A stretch of DNA of 64,000 bases, from the NCBI GenBank assembly GCA_050084515.1, contig CM114272.1, positions 49,228,001 to 49,292,000 of the forward strand, given 5' to 3'. The position numbers and the translations under genes are program-made. The notes under the pieces were generated by a model. That model was not told the DNA's origin. It saw nothing but the letters and a program-made list of their open reading frames with translations, and did not search any database. This document shows positions 1 through 11,161 of the stretch, in pieces; the first letter of the stretch is position 1, and every line of letters starts with the position of its first letter. Origin of the DNA: Blasia pusilla. Lineage: Eukaryota; Marchantiophyta; Marchantiopsida; Blasiales.

Positions 1-632
1 CCACTCCGTGTGAAACCACCACTGTCCGCACCACGGTCCCCAACCAGACCACCAGACAACTCCGTGATGACCAACGCCGATGCCGCACCACCACCAAATT
101 ACCACCATTAAGTAACCAAGTGACATCGATGTCGCTGTACTATTCTAGCTCTACTAGCTATGGGTGTAGGCAACCTAACCTGTCAGCACCACGAGAAGCC
201 TCCCACGGTCTACTGGTCATCACTCCAGCCTCACTACCGGTAGCACACAGGAGTAACACTACTCTGGAAATTAGCGTCAACCCTAACAATGGGCGTGCAA
301 GCAAGAAGCAACGATGGAGGGGATCCAAACACAGGAAGTCCGATGACAACCCTCCAATCGCAAATGGAAATCAAGGTAACACAATCCACCAAACGTGGCA
401 CCCCTTGAATCCACACAACCCACCACACAATTCTAACGCAATAGCTACTCCGCCGCGGGTCGATGACGTGCTAGTCGGACTCATAGCACCTGAAAATATC
501 ACCTGCATGGAGAGGCTACACCGTACTATGCGCTAGAGGTCCATCAACCAAAAACTTAAGATGCATAAAGCGCCTAGCACATCTCCAAACAGCACCAAAT
601 GAGCTACACCAGTGTGTACACTGGCATAGTTA
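1..632. other. unrecognised sequence
   Basis: A 138-codon open frame on the plus strand (120-536) is Ser/Asn/Pro-rich. It has no motif I recognise and overlaps open frames on the other strand, so I do not call it a gene. CCACC and CCGCACC words recur in the first 120 bases. Nothing else is supported. Confidence 0.4.
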
Positions 633-685
633 AGAACTCAGCAGTTAAGCGTCTTCCAGGCAGAATAGCCCAAAGATGGGTGACC
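633..685 (+). repeat. 5S rRNA-like internal promoter relic (Cassandra-like or 5S-derived SINE)
   Basis: This 53-base stretch lines up without gaps with the internal control region of plant 5S rRNA genes. It starts AGAACTCAGCAGTTAAGCGT, matching the box A region except for one base, and ends GATGGGTGACC, matching box C. The spacing between the two is the same as in a real 5S gene, while the middle has diverged. The 5' and 3' ends of the 5S gene are absent, so it is not a functional rRNA gene. 5S-derived promoters are known in Cassandra TRIM retrotransposons and in 5S-derived SINEs. I see no second copy that would act as a paired LTR. The 5S resemblance is strong; the element type is inference. 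Confidence 0.7.
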
Positions 686-729
686 AGTTATGCAACACTC
701 AAATAAAAAATCCTGCAAAAACTGCCTCA

Positions 730-757
730 CGCCCAAGCTAGCAAGCTAGCTTGGGCG
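730..757. repeat. perfect 13-bp inverted repeat with 2-nt loop
   Basis: CGCCCAAGCTAGC is followed by AA and its exact reverse complement. It lies 44 bases downstream of the 5S-like box C, so it may belong to the same degenerate element. Confidence 0.75.
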
Positions 758-2447
758 AATTCAATTGACCACCATAGCTATCTCTCCACAAAAAATCAGC
801 TACAATCAAGCTCTGTACTCCGAGCTAAAAATCATACAAACTTGTTGTCCATACACCTCAAGAATCGCAAATCCGACAACGCTTCCGCCCAGATTCATGC
901 ACGTAGAAATCCGCAACGCTCCACACACTCAAGTAGATAGCTTCATATGTGATCAAAATACAAGTTTCAATAGTAACCTCTCACCCGATCTGGATGGAAC
1001 TTCAACAGAGCTTCCGCACTCCAAGCTCTCCACATCAGAAAACCGTCGAACATGAACCAGAGTCTTCAATCCTTGATAACTTCCAACTTCCTTGATGAAA
1101 CCCGGAGATCTAAAGCGCGTTGGAAAGCTCTCAGCAAGGCACTTCTTTCCCAATCAACCACCCACTAGATTCTCACCTCCAACATAGGCCACAAGCCACG
1201 AACATCCACGGCTGAATACACAATCAGCCCTAACCAGATCCTAATGATCCACAATCGAAGCTACCATCGATCTACTCTAGTTCTTTGAGTGAAATCTGTG
1301 AAAGACCTACTGTCATAAAACACGTATAGAATCACATAAAATCGAGCCAAACCCACTCCAAGATGGGAGAATCCAGGTCGAAGCTTGCGGGAACCACCAT
1401 AGCCAAGAATTCTACTCACTACCAAGGCTAACTCCCAACGCAACAGGCTCAACTCAAAGAACTAACTGTTCTTTGAGTGCACTCCATACTATATCCTCCA
1501 ACCTAAGAGCGGGCCCTACTGGAAAAGTCACCCTCAACTGAGTAACCCCCAACCCTATGTATGAAACCGCATCTCTACCTAGACACTACGGTCCTACATA
1601 AGGTATGGCTTCTACTAGCACACTATACTCTACGACATAATCTGTATGGTCATCACAATATCGATATGCTACTTGCTCTTTGCACTCCATAAAGACATGT
1701 GACTATCAAGTGTAAATAAAAATTTTACGGCATATTAGTAGGGGATGTAATGAGTTGCTAAATCCAGCCCAACGTTGATATCAAAACCTAAGAAAAAATA
1801 TACTCATAATTTTTTTTAATAATATGAGGAAGAGGTTGTTATTTGGGATAATATTTTCTCAAAGAAATGAAGCTCTTTTTCAAAAGGAGCATCCCTTTCA
1901 AAGTATTGGGTTCCTTTTAGTGAACATAAATTTGGTTTAGAGTGGATCACATAAATGCAAAGATGATTGTTCCTCTAAGCTTGGAGCTCCTTTAACATCC
2001 ACAAAGTATTTTGCTAAGATTTGAGCTTCTCTAACAATCGTATAATGTGACATTGATAAGACACACCAAATGATTGTTCTTGAGTGCAGGGTTGAAATAA
2101 AGAGGTGAAATTTACGTCAATGAACCATAATTAAGCGTTAGAGGAGTTTTAGGCCTGTCAAAGTTTCTAGAAGAATTGGTAGAGATTTTTCCAAATAATC
2201 TTTGAGGTGAGTGAAATGGTGGAGTTGTTGAGGTAGAATTGTTATTAAGATGGGTCCTCTCTAGAAATGGTTCACAACGCCCTTCTAATTGTTGGACTCT
2301 CAACATCCACTCCTCTGAGCACCATTAATCTGATCGGCCCCCTTGTATGAGGAGAAGCCTAGATTGATGGTTCCAACTTAGACGTCGGAGGAGTCATAGT
2401 AATATGACGTAGGTGGTTTTAGGAGTAGCGTTACTAGGTTTATCTAA
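758..2447. other. unrecognised AT-rich DNA
   Basis: No gene is supported. The open frames are under 100 codons and overlap each other. A small hairpin lies at 1452-1478: ACTCAAAGAAC, a 5-nt loop, then GTTCTTTGAGT. A third copy of the arm word GTTCTTTGAGTG lies near 1278. Confidence 0.4.
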
Positions 2448-2492
2448 CCCTATATTGCATCAGGGTGCGGGGCACCCTGATGCAATATAGGG
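2448..2492. repeat. perfect 21-bp inverted repeat, 3-nt loop
   Basis: The left arm 2448-2468 begins CCCTATATTGCATCAGGG. The right arm 2472-2492 is its exact reverse complement around a GGG loop. A second short palindrome, TTTCTATTAATAGAAA, follows at about 2513-2528. Such perfect fold-backs often mark MITE or Helitron ends, but I found no target duplication. Confidence 0.75.
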
Positions 2493-2529
2493 CCTGATTG
2501 TTTTGCAAAATGTTTCTATTAATAGAAAC

Positions 2530-3078
2530 AAAGAAAAATAGGTAAAAACCCTAGTTTTCCCGAGTAGTCAAATAGTCGGGAGTTGCAACGGTAGCGCATT
2601 CTCGTATGTCGAGTTATCTCCCAGTTCACGTTCCATCGAAGCTCTTCTGTGAGCGCATGGACAGACTAGGCCACTTTTTATCTCTAAGTTTTGTAAAGAT
2701 TTCAGTGATTTCGTCACTTTCTCTTTTCTTACACTAATAAGATAATTTTTCTTTTTTGAAATGAATTTATTTTGTTCTTACATCATACAAGTTACAATCA
2801 TATCCAAAAATTGATCAAACCACTATTATTGACAGAGGTGTCCACAAGGCTCTATCGCAAGTCTCTTTTTGCCAAGAGAAACTAGTTTGTAAATCCATTG
2901 CAATTGTTAGTTTACAATCTACTATGTGCGATTCTATTGCAGTTTGACATAACTTTGCGAGTCGATGTTTTGCAAGTTCAAGAAACCATTTTTTTGTTAT
3001 GACTGAAAATATTCAAATTGAGCTTGCAAATATGATTACAAGTTTGACTTGCAAATTGATCATCATGGTTGTACAAAA
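2530..3078. other. unrecognised sequence
   Basis: AT-rich, no open frame of note and no repeat boundary recognised. Confidence 0.35.
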
Positions 3079-3375
3079 ACGGACAAGTTTGTCCCTAGGA
3101 TAGACATTGACGGAAAATTTTGGACATGTCCAAGGACATAAATTCATATATTGGATTGCAAAAACTAGGGCCCACACTTATAGTTCATGGTGGAAGGTAG
3201 GACAAGGACGGGGACGGCAATAAGGGGGAAGGGAGTGGAGGTGGGAGGGGGAAGAAACGAGGAAATACATATCACAAAGGCAAGTGGGTCGGGAGGATAA
3301 GGAAGATGGGGCCCACATGGACAAGTCCTTCTATAGGACATAGGTAAGTCCATGGACATAGACTTTTTCCATATG
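3079..3375 (-). repeat. dispersed repeat, inverted copy 1
   Basis: The reverse complement of this stretch resembles 5340-5640 over nearly its whole length. Shared landmarks in order are GTCTATGTCCATGGAC or its variant, AAGGACTTGTCCAT, a GGGCCCCA block, a CT-rich block containing CTCCACCTCCACTCCCT, ACCTTCCACCATG, and ACTATAAGTGTGGG. The ends carry the words GGACAAG and GGACATGTCC. The minus-strand open frame in this copy and the plus-strand one in the other translate to similar peptides only because the DNA is duplicated. No coding function is inferred. It is probably a non-autonomous mobile element. Confidence 0.65.
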
Positions 3376-4691
3376 GGACCTTGTTGAACATAGATAGCGG
3401 CTATAGAAACTTGCACTTTGTGACTATGGGGTCTCACATTCAAGTCATAAGAGACTCGCAATTGGATTTTTTGGAGTAAAAAATCGGAAGTCATCTTTTA
3501 TTCTTTTATAGAAGCCACTCCTTGAGAGGCAGGGTCATGATTTTTTGTTTGTGATCATTCTTGGTCACAAAGGAGTTTCTCAAAGAGTCAAGAGGGGGAC
3601 AAGATTGTTTCTAATAGTGATGTGGCCGGTTGGGAGGGTAATGAGGTGTAAGAGGTTCTATTTTTGTTAGTTTATTTGGAAAAATGCTTGTACTTTCTTG
3701 TTCCTCCATAAATTAAGTGAAACTCTAGTCGTAGTACCTCCAAAAAATTGAAAGGCAACTCCAACTATAAGTAACGGGTCGAGCTTGAGAATGAGCACAC
3801 GTTGGGAAAACTTTGATCTGAGGAGCTCACAAAGAAGTTGAAAAAGAGGGAGTTCACGCTTGATACGTAAGATCCTCAAAACCTGAAGGAATATGATGCT
3901 AAGATATGAACACCTAGGAGAGTTGATGATAGATTTACTATCCTAGGCAGAATATATACCAAGATTGGAGGAAATTATAAAAACTCCTCACTAATTAAAA
4001 ATAAGACTTTTGTGCGAATGTGAGGTAAGACAAGGACTCAATTGATTGAACATGTTAATTACCCATTGGATTATAATAAAAAATTGTGTAATATTCATGG
4101 TATATCTTACGTCTATCGCTCCATATCAAGACGTATTGTGCTCACTTTCTACAAAAGAAGGTCTATTCTTAAGGATGTGTGTTATGACATACTTTGGCCC
4201 GTGAAGAGATAGGTGATCAATGTAGAAATATTGCTTCACTCGTGGGGAAAGAAGAAAGGTTTATTACTCTCTCTATTGTCTTGTTGGTGGAATAGCATGG
4301 CCACCCTAAACACACCACAATCATCCATGATGATGGAAGGCGTGGGTCTTGATGGGATTCTTTGATGTCATTGACACCATAAGCCAAGTATTTGGAAGAT
4401 GTGCAATTCCAACTATAATACCTCCTCCAACACTCCAAAACATGGTAGATTCCCACCAATCATGTTGGGGTTATCCCTCAATGCTTGCGACTCTTGCTCA
4501 AAAGAATAACATACTTCGATGTCTTGAGTTTATGCATGTTGCTCGTCCTAAACCCCGATAAAATGCCAAGCATCCCCTCCTAAGTACGTGAATGACTAAG
4601 TCTTATTGTGAGGGTCCTAGAATCTCCCCACAATGTTTGGATCTAATGGAATGTGATCTACCATTGCCTCTCTAGTATAATGTTATTGAAG
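3376..4691. other. unrecognised sequence
   Basis: No supported gene. Open frames reach 80 codons at most and have no recognisable domain. Confidence 0.35.
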
Positions 4692-4743
4692 AATATATAT
4701 ATATATATATATATATATTGGTTATATATATATATATATATAT
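4692..4743. repeat. (AT)n microsatellite, interrupted once
   Basis: Two uninterrupted AT runs, at about 4692-4718 and 4722-4743, are separated by GGT. Confidence 0.95.
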
Positions 4744-5339
4744 TAAGAACTTAAGAAAACGTGTGCTTGGGAGCAGTATGTGTCAATCAAATATACCCTT
4801 GTATCTGCATGAAATGATATCTCATTTTCATCATCATCATCATCCATCATCCTAGGTGTCCATGCCAATAGTACGAATATGGGAAGGCAAACCAAAAAAT
4901 CAGATGTGTAGAACATGGCCTCACCTAAAATATAACCCTTTGCCATACTGCTCTCTACTATGGCCTGATTTTTTTATCAAGTCCTTCAATTAGCACTTGT
5001 AATGCTCCATAGAATACATCCATCTATAAGTCATAAGTCCAAATGTGCCAACCTCTCTGGCCAAATGGATGAGCCAATAACTGTGTCGAGTCCTGAATGA
5101 AGGTGAAAAGACGCTCTCCAAGCATGTAAGGACCCCCATTACCTCAATCTCCATATACATAAAATCCTTAAGACGTATCTTCTTGCATATTGGAACAAGG
5201 TTAGACAAGGAGAAAATTTTCCTTTGATTGCATTAATGTTTACGATGCTCATTTGAATCATTTATTGTGTGCAATGGTAGATTTAAGAGTTACCTTAAAT
5301 AAGACAAAAAAACGTGTATATGGCCTCTTTAACAAAGTT
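4744..5339. other. unrecognised sequence
   Basis: Short overlapping open frames only. A CAT trinucleotide run near 4828 codes for Asp-rich sequence on the minus strand. Nothing is assignable. Confidence 0.35.
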
Positions 5340-5640
5340 GCACGTGGATAAAGTCCGTGTCTGTGGACATGTCCATGTCCGTCCTATGGAAGGACTTGTC
5401 CATACGGGCCCCAACTTTCCCTTCTTTCTCATTCCCCTTACTTGCCTTCGTGTTCCATACTCCCTCGTTTCTTTCTCCCTCCACCTCCACTCCCTCCTCC
5501 TTCATTGCTCCACTCATCCTTGCCTTACCTTCCATCATGGACTATAAGTGTGGGTCCCACCTCTTGGAACCCATGTCCGCGAACATGTCCAAACTTGTCC
5601 GTCCATATCCGCCCTGAGGAAGGACTTGTCCATTTTTATG
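5340..5640 (+). repeat. dispersed repeat, inverted copy 2
   Basis: This is the partner of 3079-3375 in opposite orientation, about 2 kb away. It has the same order of landmarks: GTGGACATGTCCATG, AAGGACTTGTCCAT, GGGCCCC, the CT-rich block, ACCTTCCATCATG, and ACTATAAGTGTGGG. The two copies could pair in a read-through transcript to form a long hairpin RNA. Confidence 0.65.
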
Positions 5641-5875
5641 CAACCATGTTGTTTAAGATATCATGATGCCAACTCATGCATCAATATGGGTAACAAATCA
5701 TGCATTAATCAATGGATTTTGTGGCTCTTTTGTCCCTTATCCCAATTGGTTGTGTTGTTATTTGGAAAGGTTGTTCATAAGTATGCACAATATCATGTGT
5801 ACATCTGAGTTGAGATCATGCATAGACCTCTTGTAGAGTCTCCCATGTTCTTTGATAAACTCGTGAATTGACTTC

Positions 5876-5928
5876 AACTTGTTAGTCCTTACCCATTGGT
5901 AAGGACTAACAAGTTGGTAAGTACCAAC
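5876..5928. repeat. perfect 18-bp hairpin followed by a smaller hairpin
   Basis: Arms 5876-5893 and 5898-5915 (AACTTGTTAGTCCTTACC and its exact complement) flank the loop CATT. A second fold, GTTGGT-AAGT-ACCAAC, follows directly. Confidence 0.75.
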
Positions 5929-8050
5929 TCTTGGAAGAAATCACCAATTTGTTGAATGGGGGTGGTATCTGTTTGGTCCCAGACTCCCAATCATAACACT
6001 CGGTTCCACAACTCCTCCAAGTGTCTCCTCCGTGCAGATAATGGGTGCCACTACAACTGCCATATCATACATTACATGCCCAATGAGGGGCACATATCCT
6101 AGAGGCCAAAATAGTATCCTTGTTGTCCGCCTCATGGAGAATCCAAAACTCGTGATAATCATCCATAGGAGGAGATATTGAAAAAGTCCTTTCCATGCCA
6201 TGAAAGGATCGAATCTCTACGGGTTTCACATCCTTTGTGCATTACACCAACTATCAAGCTCCTCTATAAAATCCTCCAACTCAATGGTTTCCACCATGCA
6301 TGAGAACAACTAGGATCCCCTTCTGGACCCATAGATATCACGATCTTCCATGTCCCATAAAAATGATGTGGTGATATTCATGAATACTCCGTGGCCTCTC
6401 TGATGAATCAAAAACCAACATCCAAAAAATTGACCGCACACTTAGTCACTTGATATTAGTGTGGTATGAATCCATGCCACCAAAGCTCCCTTCAATAGTC
6501 GTGCACTTACCAACATACTAACAAGAATGTGTATCACCTACCTCTTAATTGTAGCCAAGAATTACATCTCAAACATCCTCACAAGAATCAAGGTCATGGA
6601 TAAATATCCATGTCTCCAAAAACTAGGTGTGATGGTAATACAATGTAGATAAGAGCCTCTGAGTTAAGCATATTATGGACGAATAGAACTAGGATGGATG
6701 ACTTGGAAGGTACGTTTGATTGCCCAAAAATAAACTTGCTAAGTCCTGACGACGTGAGGCCTGCCACCAAACTAGCTTTCTGGCGCCTTACGCCTTCTTC
6801 CTCTCATGCTCTCTTGTACACCTTTGACGCCTCTATTGCTTCTAAGCGCTGAAAAACCTATGATTCACTTGCCTCACCTCTTGCTCCGCTTTGTTGCACC
6901 TGCACTGCGTTGAGAAGAGAAAGATGGATGGGATTGAAACTTGAGTTTTCGATTGCCGCTCCAAAAAGACAAACTTGAGGAAAAGGGCATGATAGATCCA
7001 ATTGAAATTTATGTTCCTATTGCTTGCTGCACCATGCTAAATAGCCAAACTCATAAAAAAATTAGGCCGAAACTCACTCACATGAAAGAGCGATAAAATT
7101 GGCACTTGAGTTTTAATGGCTCACTCCTTCCTTTCTACATTGTGTGAAAGAGCCTCACCCGATCTTACCTAGTAGTTCCGTAGAAAAGTGGAATTGGAAC
7201 TTGACTTCTGATTTCCTTCACTATCCTCTCCACGTGATGTAGAGCATACCAAGAAACAACTGAGATGTATCAAAACTTAAATTCTAATAGAGTGAGAAAT
7301 TCTCCTCTTCACATGTCTCTAACCAAAAGGATAGTAGAACTTAAGTTCCAATACCTCAAGAAGCAATTATAGTGCCTCTCCTCCGTCCTTCCAACATTGG
7401 TGATGCATTCGACTTTGGGAATCTATGGAATTATGGGAAATTTTTTTGAATCTTCTTCAAATGAGCTCTATTTCTAGCCTTATGCTCATCATCGCAATCA
7501 ATTTTTTGTGTAGGTTTGAACGGCCCACTTAGATTTTGCAAAATCTTACACAATACAAGATAATTCTGCCCATCTCAATTTTGCTCCTTGTTTGAATGGT
7601 TTCATGTTCAAATTCCATCCGATTTGGTCCAAAATCAAGCAAGTCTCAATAAAAATTAGGAATTGAATGACCATGCACTTGCTCATTTGCCCACACTTGA
7701 TTATGTCACAATTGATGTTGATTTCCTCACCTGATTTAACTGAAGAACTCAATCCTTACAACGCGATTCTTAATTTCCATATTTTGGGTTGTGTCCTTTC
7801 CCTCATGTGAGAGAGACAATACCATATTCTGGCTGGACTACCATGTGATATCCTATATTTGAGTGACAACAAATCTCACTAGGGATGTCTTTGCATAGCC
7901 CAAAGTAACAAACTTACCACCTGACTAATGACCTACCTAACCCCCAAGTTTTTAATTGACCTCTTAAAACAGTTGTGAATAATCTTATCTTAATGTGAGG
8001 ACAGGTATTTGAAAATGAAAGGGCCCTCACCAATAATAATCCATATGACA
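5929..8050. other. unrecognised sequence with a degenerate repeat phrase
   Basis: No gene is supported. Between about 6930 and 7360 a phrase of the form ATT-(G)AACTTGAGTT-C recurs six or so times, roughly every 65-105 bases (near 6936, 7002, 7106, 7192, 7272 and 7338). It is heavily diverged. This suggests an old tandem array. Confidence 0.35.
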
Positions 8051-8058
8051 ATGATAGG

Positions 8059-8183
8059 GGTTATTCTTGCTTCCAAGGTTCAAAAGCCCCAAACCCCCAA
8101 AATAATAATACAGATGGAAATCACAATGATATTGGATTTTGGGGCTTTTGCCTTGGGTGGCAGTCCTTGAAAGCAAGAATAAC
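8059..8183. repeat. imperfect terminal inverted repeat (MITE-like fold-back)
   Basis: The left arm starts GGTTATTCTTGCTT at 8059 and continues CCAAGG...CAAAAGCCCCAAA to 8093. The right arm starts TTTTGGGGCTTTTGCCTTGG at about 8137 and ends AAGCAAGAATAACC at 8183. The right arm carries a short insertion. The spacer is about 43 bases. The word AAGAATAACCACCAGCT recurs at about 8250, so a second, related end may follow. Confidence 0.6.
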
Positions 8184-8325
8184 CACCAGCTAATGGTTAG
8201 TGAGGAACCAACTCCTAGACTAGCTTTTGGGATAAGTGGCCGTCCCTAGTAACAAGAATAACCACCAGCTTAGGGGTGGTTGTATTGCCAGGACCCTGCA
8301 AGAATAGCCCTGATGGAGCCAGTTT

Positions 8326-8365
8326 TTCAACTCCAGACCACCCTGGGGGTGGGTCTGGAGTTGAA
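8326..8365. repeat. near-perfect 17-bp hairpin
   Basis: TTCAACTCCAGACCACC and its complement GGTGGGTCTGGAGTTGAA (one extra G) flank a short loop. Confidence 0.7.
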
Positions 8366-11104
8366 GAGCAGGATTACAAGAACATGCAGTCCACATGTTG
8401 GACAAAAGATAGCTCCAGATGATCATTGCTTCTCATGACGCAGGGTTGAGGTGTCCGGCCATTTGGATCGCAACTTCCATTTCTTTTGGCTGTGCTTTTC
8501 TCAAGAATTTTGCTCAGATTTCTCATTTTCACCTTGGTGGACCGAGAAAAAGGTACGGGGAATGCCTTAGTTGCTAATGACCGAGCCTCAAGACAATCAA
8601 ACCTACATATGCCTAACTACTTGCTAGCGTAAGCCAAATGGTAGTAATGGGAACAAGGCAAGTGGTCACGATTTCTCATGCGATATTCCTCGGATGTGGT
8701 CCGATTAACCCTTAAGCTGTAGAGGGAAACATGGTAAACGAAATCAAAATGCATCAAACAATTTTCTCGATCTGTGATTTGAGTGATGAAAGAACTAATG
8801 TGTATGGCATTGAATGTTTTCACAATAACTGAATTACTTGTAAATGGAGTGGAAGCCGGATGCACAAGACTTGAATCAATGCTTTGCTAGAATATGAGAT
8901 CTCGAACATGCCACAATAGTTCAGCTCGATCGATCGATGGGTGGCAGGCATTCACACCATCTCGAAGTTCTCGGTTATCTTCCGTCAAAGCTCTGTCAAG
9001 GGTCGTAACCTCCCTGCTGGATGTGGAAACACTTATCGAATGGTTGGAAGAAAGACTGTAAGGATGGGATTGGTTGAAATTTTTATGTCCATCTAAAGAG
9101 CTGTTTCGGGTAGGGAAACAAGTGCCATCTCCTCTAGGAAGAGCTTTCAATGGAAGCAGAAATTGTAGCCACCGGACTCGACCACCTTGATCAAAGATAA
9201 TTCGAAAATTTTGCACCATTCCCAGGTGGAACTCGTTGACCCAAACCTACAAACACAACATTGAATCATCATTGTGCAAAATTCAAGTCAACTTCAAACT
9301 AGCATTCTGAATATGCACAAAATTTTTGAGTTGAATCACACCACAGCATATGAACATAAAGGTGTGCTATCCCACTCATAAGTCTGTAAGAAATCAGACA
9401 CTGAGATCCAGTTCCCTTCACTTTGGAGACCATCAATGGTCTCACAGAAAGAGAAGAAAGTCATCACTGTCGGATCTTCTTGATTCTTGTCTATGTTGGC
9501 GATTGTTATAGAAATCTATTGTTGTTCTGCAGAAGAAGCCAATGATGGCATATAAGAAGGAAGTTATTTATGATGACCTAAAAATCAGTTAATTCTCCAT
9601 GAACCTTGCACAAGATCAGGACTTAATTCCCTATCTCAAGATTAAAAGAATAAAAGTTGAAACAAACAAGCAAAACTGTCCTATTTTATCTTTTTTACAA
9701 CCCTCCTCGTAGTGGCATGATCATTAGCAAGAGCTCCAAAGTATTCATATCAATTGCACCCTAGTTTCTCTGGAACCTAAGGTCAAAACTGTGAACATTA
9801 CTTTATGAAGGTATGGTTGAGTGGCTAACCTGAGTGTCGAACTAAGTACATATGCCCGACCAAGGAGGGCCGACAAAGAACCGAAACACAAAAGCTAGGA
9901 TGAAAGTGAAAAGAACACCATTTATCCTCGTGGGTTCCTGATGAAAAGAAAAGTGGGAATGATGTGGTTCTCAGTATTCATGATAAGACTTCACGGGTCA
10001 TGGCGTAGTCACTAAACCACAATTTTTAGCAAAGCTCTTGAGTTTATGCCTGACATGTGGGCTTCAGCAACATGATAATTTCACATTAAGAAAACAACTC
10101 TACCCCAGCCACCGATGATCTTTTGATCAACTAACAACAAAATTAGCAGTTCTTGAGTTCATGCATTGCATTGGAGCTTTAACAATATAGACATTGACAA
10201 AATAAATAATCTAACATCAACATCTTAGACATTTTGACTTGCCAATGTGTCCTGTGAACTCCCCCCCATTCAAGAACAGCATAACAAAGTGGAGCTGAAA
10301 AACTGTTTTTGTAGATGCATCATTTACATCATCAAACGCACGACAAGCTAAAAGGTTAATGATAGGATATAAAAGACAAGTTCCATACCTTTGTAGACCC
10401 AAAGAGAGGTATTGATGCCATGACGGTAGTGTAGATACAGCCTGCCCATAGATAAGCCACTGATCCACAAATGGACAAGCCCTACGTCAGTCTATTCAAA
10501 ACTGCAGTCTTATACATATAGTTGGCACAGCATTATGCTCATCAAAGATGCTGGGCAAAGAACATCAAGGAAAATGATGTAATGCTGACTTCATCGAGAA
10601 ATTCCCCAATGCTTAACTCAAGACACATCCATCACACACCATTATATGACAATCGAAAGGCAATTGTATTTGTCTACTTCTGAATACATACATGATATCA
10701 TTAAACTTTGAATCCAAGTAGTCTTCTTTTTTTCCTTGAAGTCTAATTTACATGTCTGCACCTTATTATGCTTCTACTCATTTGCAGATTAGGGCTTTTC
10801 TAGCTACTCGTCTCAAATCCCAATATGGATATTTATAATCAAACCTTTCCCTTTTTCTCCTTTCTGAAGCGACTTCAATGTCACATGCGGATCTGGTGTA
10901 GTTGTATGAGGTACACCAAGATCGACCAAACACCTCCTATGAGGTGGTGGGCAACGGTCGTGCATTTTGGGATGTGGGGTCCTATGTTGTTTCTTTGCAG
11001 ATTCTCCCTCTACTGTGTATTGTTTTTCGTCCCTAGGCCTCCTAACCTAATATGGAGGAGCACCTTGGACGTCTAACAGAATGTCGTCTTCGCACCCTTC
11101 AATG
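8366..11104 (-). other. possible unrecognised spliced gene remnants
   Basis: No family is recognised. Three minus-strand stretches read like protein and sit beside splice-like signals. The first is about 10394-10483, hydrophobic, preceded by GTAG and followed by AAAG|GTATGG. The second, at about 9370-9505, has an uninterrupted frame reading NIDKNQEDPTVMTFFSFC and later GNWISVSDFLQTYEW. The third, 8887-9247, follows a GTTTGTAG acceptor and reads VWVNEFHLGMVQNFRIIFD before ending at a stop. Order and strand agree, but I could not confirm phases across all three. The pieces may be unrelated. The rest of the interval shows nothing. Confidence 0.25.
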
Positions 11105-11161
11105 GGATTCGAATCATACCCCTTATCTGATGATGTAGGATGTCCTCTACCAAGCAGTGAG
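11105..11161 (-). repeat. tRNA-derived SINE head candidate
   Basis: On the minus strand, CTCACTGCTTGGTAGAG resembles a tRNA D-arm (pol III box A). About 30 bases later comes GATTCGAATCC, a close match to box B (GGTTCGANTCC). The spacing suits a tRNA promoter. I cannot fold a clean anticodon arm or acceptor stem, so a working tRNA gene is unlikely. The body would lie toward lower coordinates. No poly(A) end or target duplication was identified. Confidence 0.3.

Noticed and set aside
120-536. 138-codon open frame
   Set aside because: Low-complexity polar sequence, antisense frames of similar quality, and no domain or splice context.
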